A stretch of 64,000 nucleotides of DNA, from the NCBI GenBank assembly GCA_027489355.1, contig JAIXZY010000016.1:1-64000 (forward strand), given 5' to 3'. Under the pieces are notes generated by a model. It saw nothing but the letters and a program-made list of their open reading frames with translations, was not told where the DNA came from and made no database searches. The translations under genes were made by a program, and so were the position numbers. This stretch comes from Paracoccaceae bacterium. Lineage in GTDB: Bacteria; Pseudomonadota; Alphaproteobacteria; Rhodobacterales; Rhodobacteraceae. Shown in pieces: positions 55,521-62,781 of this stretch. How positions within the stretch are numbered: the first letter of the stretch is position 1; every line of letters begins with the position of its first letter.

Positions 55521-55995
55521 AGTCCAAGCCCCAATCGTCCGGGTCCAGCCGGGACGGGTCGGGCAGGACGAGGCTCCGCAGGATCGGTTCGGCCCAGCTT
55601 TCGCCCACATAGATGGCTTCCATGAGAGCCGTCAGCACGAAGGCGCTTTCCTTGGCGGGGTCGGCCTTCACGTTAGGCCAGGCTTCGTCCAAAGTCTCGC
55701 CCCTGTCGTCGCAATAGGCGGACACCGCCGGGAGGGCGACCGTCGCGAGGCGCCACCCTTCGGACTCGCGCGGATCGAGAACCCGCAGAGAGAAGACGAA
55801 CATCGGTTGGATGATCTCGAAGGGCGTTTCGGACAGGAGGACTTCCACGCGACGGATGCGCGCGACCTGACGGGGATTATCCCGCAGCCAGGTCCGTTCG
55901 GCTTCGCCGTCGATCCTTTCGCCCTTCTCGTCGAACAGGGGGCGGAGGGTCGTGGTGGTGCTGAGGGAGTCGGTGAAGGTGTAGAAACTGTTCAC
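55495..55995 (-). CDS. Hypothetical protein (166 aa), GTG start
   Basis: VNSFYTFTDSLSTTTTLRPLFDEKGERIDGEAERTWLRDNPRQVARIRRVEVLL...; paralog-like to 56214-56486. Confidence 0.6.
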   Translation of the reverse strand: MNSFYTFTDSLSTTTTLRPLFDEKGERIDGEAERTWLRDNPRQVARIRRVEVLLSETPFEIIQPMFVFSLRVLDPRESEGWRLATVALPAVSAYCDDRGETLDEAWPNVKADPAKESAFVLTALMEAIYVGESWAEPILRSLVLPDPSRLDPDDWGLDFTPYDPRP

Positions 55996-56027
55996 GGGTC
56001 TGGTCTCCGTAAGAGGGTTGGCCGGGG

Positions 56028-56195
56028 TCACGCGGCGTGCCGCGCGGCGATGGGGGCAAACTGCGTGCGCCAATGGAGCGGCAGTTCGGCCAGGTCCGGC
56101 AGGGCAAGCCCGCCGGGGGCAGTCAGCGCATGGCCCGCGTCCACGTCCGCGTCGGCCGTCAGGACGGTCAGGGCGAAGTCGTTGTCGGCCATCAT
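56028..56195 (-). CDS. Possible small protein (55 aa)
   Basis: MMADNDFALTVLTADADVDAGHALTAPGGLALPDLAELPLHWRTQFAPIAARHAA, between two same-strand island genes; below ORF-track cutoff. Confidence 0.4.
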   Translation of the reverse strand: MMADNDFALTVLTADADVDAGHALTAPGGLALPDLAELPLHWRTQFAPIAARHAA

Positions 56196-56213
56196 GTCGC
56201 CGGTGTTCTCCTG

Positions 56214-56486
56214 TCACCCCCGGAAGGCCGGGGCGTCCCAATGGACGGAGTGGACTTCGACATGGGCGGGCCGCCAGCCGTCCGGCGCGAACGGGTCCAA
56301 CACCCGGACGGTCAGCAGGATCACCCGCTTGTCCGTCCGGGTGTCGTCCCGGAAGGCCCGGATGCGCGCGACGGCTTCGGGGTTGTCCAGAAGCCAGCCC
56401 GGATCAGACGGCAAGGCGAGGTCGGGCGCATAGATGCGGCCGAGGTCGGGCATACGCCCGACGAAGCGATAAATCGCGTTTGTCAA
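56214..56486 (-). CDS. Hypothetical protein sharing W-L-x-DNP-x-x-VARIR motif with 55495-55995
   Basis: LTNAIYRFVGRMPDLGRIYAPDLALPSDPGWLLDNPEAVARIRAFRDD...VLDPFAPDGWRPAHVEV; TTG start with upstream GGGGA proposed, ORF is open back to 56681. Confidence 0.5.
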   Translation of the reverse strand: MTNAIYRFVGRMPDLGRIYAPDLALPSDPGWLLDNPEAVARIRAFRDDTRTDKRVILLTVRVLDPFAPDGWRPAHVEVHSVHWDAPAFRG

Positions 56487-56560
56487 GATTTGGTCCCCCT
56501 TCGGTGCTTTCGAGGGGTTGGCGTTCTGCCGCCCGTTACCGGACGACGGTGGGGGCGCGG

Positions 56561-56623
56561 GACGAGGGCGCCTTGGGGTCGTCCGTGGCGCTGGACGAGG
56601 GCGCCTTGGGGTCGTCCGTGGCG
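56561..56623. repeat. Tandem repeat: two 30-bp copies, 33-bp period
   Basis: gacgagggcgccttggggtcgtccgtggcg at 56561-56590 and 56594-56623. Confidence 0.85.
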
Positions 56624-56768
56624 GCCTGCGAACCGCCATTGCCGCCGGAGGTCCAGCGCGCAGGGAGTGGTCGAGGGGCAAGAACGCGCCCCATTAATCA
56701 CCTAACGAATATTCACGTCCGGCCCAGAATTGGCCGCCGATGGGGGCCGAACGCCCAGTGGAAGACAA

Positions 56769-57060
56769 GGTAGACCGCGAAAGCGCCCCAAAGAGTTTCT
56801 TCCTGTTTTCGTGCTTTCCGGCCCTGTTTCCTGCCCCTTTCCTTATCTTTTCAGAACTAAAGAGATAGGTCGGTCTACCTTGTCTACTTTTCCAGAAACC
56901 GATTTTTTAACAGTAACTTACGGTAGACAAAGCGGTAGACAAAGAGGGGGACAGGGTAGACAAGGCCCCCTGCGGGCGAGCGGACCGAAACTGAGCGGGG
57001 AATTCTCCCCTTATCTTCGCCCCTTGCTTTGTCCCCCGATTGTCTACCACTTTGTCTACC
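56769..57060. repeat. Iteron-like cluster (GGTAGACAAAG and inverted CTTTGTCTACC), candidate replication origin/regulatory region
   Basis: GGTAGAC at 56769; GTCTACC/TTGTCTAC 56873-56887; GGTAGACAAAG at 56922, 56934; GGTAGACAAGG at 56955; TTGTCTACC at 57040; CTTTGTCTACC at 57050. Confidence 0.72.
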
Positions 57061-57088
57061 TTTCCAAACTTTACGGGAATTTCCCGAA

Positions 57089-59911
57089 TTACGCCCCGCC
57101 GGACGCCCGGTCCTCGCGAAGCCGCCAGTCATAAATGCGGCAGTGCTTGCGCCCGGCCTCCGCGCGTTCGATCCCCCAACGGTCCCGCAGCGGACCCAAG
57201 ACCCGCGCAATCCCAGACTTAAGCGGAACGCGGTTGCGGTCCCAATACGGCCCGTCGATGAGAGCCAGCGTCCGGTCCAGGTCTTCATACGACCCACGCC
57301 AGCCGCCTCCGGGCTGTTGCCGCAGCAATTCGCGCAGCCGGTAAGCAATCGGGTCGTCCGACAGTTGGTCCTCGGCCGCCGCAGCCCGCAGGTTGTTGAT
57401 CGCCTGCGTAAGCAGCCCGGCGGGCCAGTCAAGGCCATGCCAAGCGGCGGCTTCGGCTACTTGCGCCACGTCCGCGAAACGCGGCGGTGGGGGGAAGAAG
57501 CCCCCGCGCTGCGCCAGCCTGATGGACCCAACATGCTCCAAGCCGACGGCCAGAAGGTCGAACAGGTCGGCCAGCAGATGCGGCAGGTCCGCAGCCCACG
57601 CCGCGTCCAGTTCGCTCTCGGACCTGCGCTTTTCCTTGGGGAGCGGCGGGGTGGCCAGGTTCAGCAACCTGTCCTGCAAATCCGGGCGGCGGGTAATGCC
57701 GCTGTCCAGGACGGACGTGAAAATCACCGAGCAGAGGGCACTCGCCACCGTCCGCTCGTTGTTTGTGTAGAGCCGCCGCGCCGAATAGGAGGCCCCCGTA
57801 GCAAGGCAGCAGAGAATGTCCGCGTGTTCCGCGCGGACCCCGGAGGTATTGTCCAGGACGATGTTGCTCATCTGCCCAAGCTGCGCAAACACCCCTGCCT
57901 CGTCCGCCGCCAGACGCGACAGGACCGCAGCCTTGTCCGGGTCAGTAAGGTCGTTCATGCGCCGGGCAGTGGTCGTCTTTCCGCCACCCTGTTCCCCCGC
58001 AAGCAGCAGGTGCGGAACGGCGCCCACACGAACCACTTGTGCGATGAGGAAAGTCAGCAGGGCGGCGCGCTGCATGACGCCCTCGTCGCGCGGGTCGTTC
58101 GGCCGCAGCACCGGCGCAAGGGGAACGTGCCGCAGAATGCGGTCGAGAAACGACAGCCCGTCGTTCGCCCGGACCGGCAGGGCCTGCGGCAGTCCGCCGG
58201 GGCGGTGCATCAACACCACCGGGGCGTCGGCGACTTTTACGACCTTCCAGCCGCCCTGCTTGATTTCAATCGCGCGATTTTCCGCGTCCATAAGGTTGAA
58301 ATAGATGGTCGGGTTGTCCGGCGGCCCGAATGCGGCCACGCGATAGAAGACTTCCACAGGTTCGTTGGCGGCGGCCAACGCCTCAAGAGATTCCGTCAGG
58401 TGCTTCCGTGCCGGTCCGGTAAGGCCAATGCCGTTCCGCGTAAGCCAGCCCAGCAATACGTTGAAGCCAGCCGTCCAAGAGAGATTGACCCAACGCCCGT
58501 CCACACAGACGACAACCCCGCCGTCCTTCGCATCGGGGCGCGGAACGATGCTGTGAAGCTGCATGAATGCAAGGGCGAGATCGTGCCTGGCGCGCTTGCT
58601 CTTGCCGTCGCCGCTTTCGGCCGCCGCATCCTTCTGAATACGTGCGGCGCGGTTCGACGCCAAGCGCGCCGTCTCGGACGCCACTTCCTCCGCATCATCC
58701 AACCCGCCTGCGTCCCTGACACTCTCGCGTGCCAAATACTCCACCGCCGTCTCAGGCTCACCCGCGCCCAGCAAGCCCAACACCCGCCGCCCGGCCTGAC
58801 GCTCGTCGTAAGCCTGCATCATCATCTGCCGGAATTCGACCGTCGAATGGCCTTGGCAGGACGCATGGTTACAGTGCATCAGCCCGCCGCCAAGGAAGGC
58901 AAAGCCCGTATCGACCCTAGTGCTGTGCGCCGCCATGTTCGGACAGTGGGCTTCGACCACGCCAGCCCCGCGCTGCGTCAGGTTCCCGCCGCACTCCTGC
59001 CAGAGCCGCATCAGCGGATCAGGACGGGACAGGTCCGCCGACCGGACCAGCGCCCCGGACCCGAGGGCCGCACCGATCTGCGCGGCGTTCATCATCGCCC
59101 GCCCGGACGCGGACGCCGGGAAGTCGGCCTGACGCCACGCCTGCGCCCCCGTGCCGGCCCCGTTGGCCCCGCCTACGATCACCGCCCCCAGCGCCTCGAC
59201 GTCCACCCGGCCGTCCTCGTCCAGCCGCCATTCCAGCAACTCGACCCGCGGCGGATCGCCCGCCCCGTCCTCGCCCCGGTATTTGGGCTTGGAGTTCCAC
59301 CCGCCGGGCAAACGAACGTAGCGCGAGACGTCCATCACTTCGTCGGTCAGACCCTGCTCGACCAGCCAAGCCCGGATCAGCGCGAGGTCCGTCCACCGCC
59401 GGGGGTCCATCGCGTCCCCAGCCAAGGCCCAGAACCAGGTTTCGTTCCCGGGCGAGGTCTGGACGCGCGCCGTCGGACGCGGACAACCCAGCAGGAACAG
59501 CAACTCCCACTTCGCCCGGTCAACCTTGGTCCCCACGTCGTCCACGATCAGGATCGGCTGCGCGATTACCGCCGTGTTGGACCTGCGCGGGGGTTTGCCG
59601 TCGGGCTGGGGCATGTTGTCCATCACGCCGATGGACAGATACAAATCCCCTTCCTGCGTCGGGAACGCGCGTTCCAACCAGTCCAGCCCCGCCCGCCCGT
59701 GCCAACTCTCGCCTGACGCGCTGGACGTGAAGCCCGTGGTCCAGACCACACCCCCCGACCGCGCGGGCCAACCCCCCATCAGCCCCTCAACAAAGTGCCG
59801 GATAGCATCCCACGCCAACGGACCCATGTTCAGGTTACAGGGCATATACTTGGCGCCATTGCCGGTCTTGTCAGCTTGCCCCATGGGGGTCTTTTCGATA
59901 ACATCGGACAT
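57089..59911 (-). CDS. RepB-like primase / D5-type ATPase domain protein
   Basis: QPILIVDDVGTKVDRAKWELLFLLGCPRPTARVQTSPGNETWFWAL...VSRYVRLPGGWNSKPKY (primase-like); LLAGEQGGGKTTTARRMNDLTDPDKAA (Walker A). Confidence 0.78.
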   Translation of the reverse strand: MSDVIEKTPMGQADKTGNGAKYMPCNLNMGPLAWDAIRHFVEGLMGGWPARSGGVVWTTGFTSSASGESWHGRAGLDWLERAFPTQEGDLYLSIGVMDNMPQPDGKPPRRSNTAVIAQPILIVDDVGTKVDRAKWELLFLLGCPRPTARVQTSPGNETWFWALAGDAMDPRRWTDLALIRAWLVEQGLTDEVMDVSRYVRLPGGWNSKPKYRGEDGAGDPPRVELLEWRLDEDGRVDVEALGAVIVGGANGAGTGAQAWRQADFPASASGRAMMNAAQIGAALGSGALVRSADLSRPDPLMRLWQECGGNLTQRGAGVVEAHCPNMAAHSTRVDTGFAFLGGGLMHCNHASCQGHSTVEFRQMMMQAYDERQAGRRVLGLLGAGEPETAVEYLARESVRDAGGLDDAEEVASETARLASNRAARIQKDAAAESGDGKSKRARHDLALAFMQLHSIVPRPDAKDGGVVVCVDGRWVNLSWTAGFNVLLGWLTRNGIGLTGPARKHLTESLEALAAANEPVEVFYRVAAFGPPDNPTIYFNLMDAENRAIEIKQGGWKVVKVADAPVVLMHRPGGLPQALPVRANDGLSFLDRILRHVPLAPVLRPNDPRDEGVMQRAALLTFLIAQVVRVGAVPHLLLAGEQGGGKTTTARRMNDLTDPDKAAVLSRLAADEAGVFAQLGQMSNIVLDNTSGVRAEHADILCCLATGASYSARRLYTNNERTVASALCSVIFTSVLDSGITRRPDLQDRLLNLATPPLPKEKRRSESELDAAWAADLPHLLADLFDLLAVGLEHVGSIRLAQRGGFFPPPPRFADVAQVAEAAAWHGLDWPAGLLTQAINNLRAAAAEDQLSDDPIAYRLRELLRQQPGGGWRGSYEDLDRTLALIDGPYWDRNRVPLKSGIARVLGPLRDRWGIERAEAGRKHCRIYDWRLREDRASGGA

Positions 59912-59978
59912 GTAGAAGTTCCTTTCAGGGGCCGTTTCGCGTGGCGCGCGGAGCGGCCCTGTTCTATTGGGGGAGGGG

Positions 59979-60185
59979 TTACGGGGCGCTGCGTTCGGCC
60001 TTGCGGGCATCGATCCAGGCGCGGACTTCGGCTTCCGGCCAAGCAGAGGCACGGCCCAGCTTCACGGGTTTCGGGAAGTGGCGCTGAACCACGGCCTTAT
60101 AGATCGTGGCGCGGGCCAAGCCCGTGAGTTCCTGCACGGCAGGCAAGCGGAGCAGGCGGTCGCTGTAGACGGTTGCGGCGCTCAA
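59979..60185 (-). CDS. AlpA family phage-type transcriptional regulator/excisionase
   Basis: DRLLRLPAVQELTGLARATIYKAVVQRHFPKPVKLGRASAWPEAEVRAWIDARKAER. Confidence 0.85.
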   Translation of the reverse strand: MSAATVYSDRLLRLPAVQELTGLARATIYKAVVQRHFPKPVKLGRASAWPEAEVRAWIDARKAERSAP

Positions 60186-60382
60186 TTCGCACCCCCTTCC
60201 GCCCGGCGATGGCTTTCCAACCAGTTCGCAACATCGCTTTCCCGCCAGCGAAGGGTCTGACGGGTCACTTTGACGGGGGCAGGGAAAGCGCCAGCCTTCC
60301 GCCAGCGCCAGAGGGTAGAAGCATCAACGCCGATGAGCCGCAGGACTTCTTTCCTGCGCAGCAAGCTTGCGGAATTTCCCAC
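60182..60382 (-). CDS. AlpA/MerR-like helix-turn-helix protein
   Basis: SLLRRKEVLRLIGVDASTLWRWRKAGAFPAPVKVTRQTLRWRESDVANWLES. Confidence 0.8.
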   Translation of the reverse strand: MGNSASLLRRKEVLRLIGVDASTLWRWRKAGAFPAPVKVTRQTLRWRESDVANWLESHRRAEGGAN

Positions 60383-60542
60383 GGTTTATCTCCTTAACCT
60401 TGGGGACGTTCAGCGCTTACATCGGCTCTCCTATGCTGCCTCGGGTTTGGATACTGCCACGCGATCTAACGCGATGCAACGTCGAATTGGGGCAGGCTCG
60501 GCCCTTAAAGTTTTGACAAAGCAGGCAAATCGGGGCGTAGCC

Positions 60543-61886
60543 CTATGCCTGCCCCCCGAACGCAGCCGCGCGCAGCGGCACGACGTTGCCCAGCCCTGCC
60601 GGGACTTCGCCCGCGCACACGGCGGCCCATGTTTCCATCATCGGCCTGCGGCGCTCATGTGCCGAACCGCGCTTGTAGGCCCGTTCCACCGCGCCAAGCT
60701 GATGGGCAAGCTGTTCCTCAATCAATTCGCGGGGGAAGTCCGTTTGTTCCGCCGCCCAATCCCTGAAGGTGGACCGCAGGCCGTGCGGGGTGAAGGTCTT
60801 GAAGGCTTCCATCCGCCGCATCAGCATCAGCCCCGCCATTTCAGTCAGGGGCCGCCCCCTGCCTGACGCGAAGACGTAATCGGACGGAGCTGGGTCTTCG
60901 CCCTTCTCGCGGGCCGGGTGGCGGCGCTTCGCCTCCGCCAGAATATCCGCCATGCGTTCGGTGATGGGCACGACATGGGGGCGCCGCATCTTCATGCGCC
61001 CTGCCGGGATTTCCCACACTTTCCGGTCGAGGTCGATTTCACCCCAAGTCGCAAAGCGGGCCTCGCCCGTCCGGCATGCGGCCAGCGCGATCCACTCCAA
61101 CATCAGGGCGGCCATGCCCTCGGCTTGCCTGGCACGGACGGCGGCCACAAAGGCCGCGATCTGGTCATGGGGGACGGCGGGATGGTGCCTGGGTTCGACA
61201 CGGGGAGGGGGCAGGGTGGCGTCGAACTGCCGCCACGACGCGGGGTTGTCGCCCCGGAAATGCCCGTTCTGGATGGCATGGGCGAACAGCCGTTCGATCC
61301 GTTGGCGGGTCCGGCTGGCGGTGACGGTCTTTTCCGTCCAGATCGGCTGCAACACTCGCAGCACGTCCTCGCGGGTGATGGACGCCAGCGGCATGTCCCG
61401 CAAAGCCTTCGCGTGGGTGGCAAAAGACGCTTTCCATTGCTGGATATGAGCGGGGTTGGTGAAGCCTGTCAGAGCGAAGGGCAGGAAGTGGTGATCCGCA
61501 TAGCGCCCAAAGGTCATTGCCTGTTCGGATGCAGCGCGGGCAATGGCTTCGGCCCGCTGCCGGGTTGCTTCCTCTGCGCGGCGGTCGTCTTCGATAGGGT
61601 CGATCCCCTTCGCCAGCATGTCGCGCGCTGCGGCGGCCTTCTCGCGGGCGGTGGCCAGCGTCACGGCGGGGTAAGTCCCCAAGCCCATAGACCGCTGGAA
61701 TAACTGGCTACCCTTGGCGATCTGCCCGGCACGGAAGTCCGCGTCCGGGCTGACATACTTGAAGGACCACTTTCCGGCAGACTTGGCCGTGGCGCGATAG
61801 AGAAGGCCGCCCCCGTCCGCGAGGGCGGTGCCGGGGGCGGCGGCTTCGATCTGCTTGACCGTCAGGCGGTGCAGGGATTTGGACAT
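60543..61886 (-). CDS. Tyrosine-type site-specific integrase with DUF4102 N-domain
   Basis: LTVKQIEAAAPGTALADGGGLLYRATAKSAGKWSFKYV, MGLGTYPAVTLATAREKA, FTPHGLRSTFRDWAAEQ (HxxR), EEQLAHQLGAVERAYKRG. Confidence 0.93.
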   Translation of the reverse strand: MSKSLHRLTVKQIEAAAPGTALADGGGLLYRATAKSAGKWSFKYVSPDADFRAGQIAKGSQLFQRSMGLGTYPAVTLATAREKAAAARDMLAKGIDPIEDDRRAEEATRQRAEAIARAASEQAMTFGRYADHHFLPFALTGFTNPAHIQQWKASFATHAKALRDMPLASITREDVLRVLQPIWTEKTVTASRTRQRIERLFAHAIQNGHFRGDNPASWRQFDATLPPPRVEPRHHPAVPHDQIAAFVAAVRARQAEGMAALMLEWIALAACRTGEARFATWGEIDLDRKVWEIPAGRMKMRRPHVVPITERMADILAEAKRRHPAREKGEDPAPSDYVFASGRGRPLTEMAGLMLMRRMEAFKTFTPHGLRSTFRDWAAEQTDFPRELIEEQLAHQLGAVERAYKRGSAHERRRPMMETWAAVCAGEVPAGLGNVVPLRAAAFGGQA

Positions 61887-61897
61887 GGCTGCGCCTC

Positions 61898-62155
61898 CTA
61901 GACGAGTTCGAGGTTGAACGCGAAGGCGCGGATGGCTTCCAGCGGCAGGCCGGAGGCGTCGGCCACGTCCGCAGCCGCCATTTCTTCGTCCACGATCATC
62001 CCCACGAGCGAGGCGGAAAGGTTCCGCCAAGGGTCCGGCAAAGCGGCGTGGGCTGCGTCCGGCAGGGACGAGAAAGCTGCAAGGACCGCACCGAAGGCTG
62101 CGCCATCGGCAGCAAGATCGGACAGGCTGTTGTGGGCGGTGATCGTGACGGACAT
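61898..62155 (-). CDS. Small hypothetical protein between integrase and attR
   Basis: MSVTITAHNSLSDLAADGAAFGAVLAAFSSLPDAAHAALPDPWRNLSASLVGMIVDEEMAAADVADASGLPLEAIRAFAFNLELV. Confidence 0.55.
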   Translation of the reverse strand: MSVTITAHNSLSDLAADGAAFGAVLAAFSSLPDAAHAALPDPWRNLSASLVGMIVDEEMAAADVADASGLPLEAIRAFAFNLELV

Positions 62156-62334
62156 TGGCTTCTCTATTTAGTGCCGCGTTCCTCTGGGCACTATCTGGGC
62201 ACTAGAAATGGAGGCGCTGTCAATGGTCCTCGATAGACGTCGGTGGACGTCAATCTCTCCAAAACTACTTTTAACCAATGGCTTGCGTGTTTTGTCTGGA
62301 GGCGTGTCGCAGCCGGTAGACGCTAGTTAGGCGG

Positions 62335-62350
62335 CCTCACTGTCCGCCAT
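62335..62350. repeat. attR: direct repeat CCTCACTGTCCGCCAT
   Basis: Same 16-mer as 42497-42512. Confidence 0.88.
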
Positions 62351-62454
62351 AACTTATTGATATTGCACGATTTTTCCGATCACCCCGGAATTTTCCCCTG
62401 TTTCCGGGGGTTACGCTGTCGGTCTGATGCCGGAGACGCCTGCATCCCTCTTCT

Positions 62455-62704
62455 TTCCCTGCTCATCCGCCTCGCGTCTCTGTCGGCCGCGCGTCCCGTT
62501 CGGTTTGCCCGCGCGCAAGGAACAGGGAATTATCAGGGAATTTGGGTTTTCCAAGGCTGTTTCCGGGATATCCAGCCCGGAATCATTGCGCCTTTTCCGT
62601 GGGTTACGGCCAAATTCCCTGCTCGACAAGAACAGGGAAGTTTATTCGGCGGATCAGGGAATAAAATCGGACCGAACAGGGAAAGAATTGGGAAGAACAG
62701 GGAA
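62455..62704. repeat. CAGGGAA heptamer array (six direct, two inverted), partly phased at 21-22 bp
   Basis: CAGGGAA at 62523, 62534, 62633, 62655, 62677, 62698; TTCCCTG at 62455 and 62615. Confidence 0.8.
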
Positions 62705-62781
62705 GTGCGGGTTTCCGGGTTCGGTCCCGGTTCAGGCCGTTGCTGGTCCGGTCCAGAGATGGTCCAGACGGCGCTCCTGCA

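Larger units (their letters stand above)
42512..62350. mobile_element. Integrated genomic island at tRNA-Ser(GGA), tyrosine-integrase type
   Basis: 16-bp direct repeats flank it; integrase adjacent to right repeat; two AlpA-like genes, primase; accessory defence cargo. Confidence 0.85.

Noticed and set aside
57029-59716. 895-aa plus-strand ORF
   Set aside because: Antisense to the primase/ATPase gene with a clear Walker A motif
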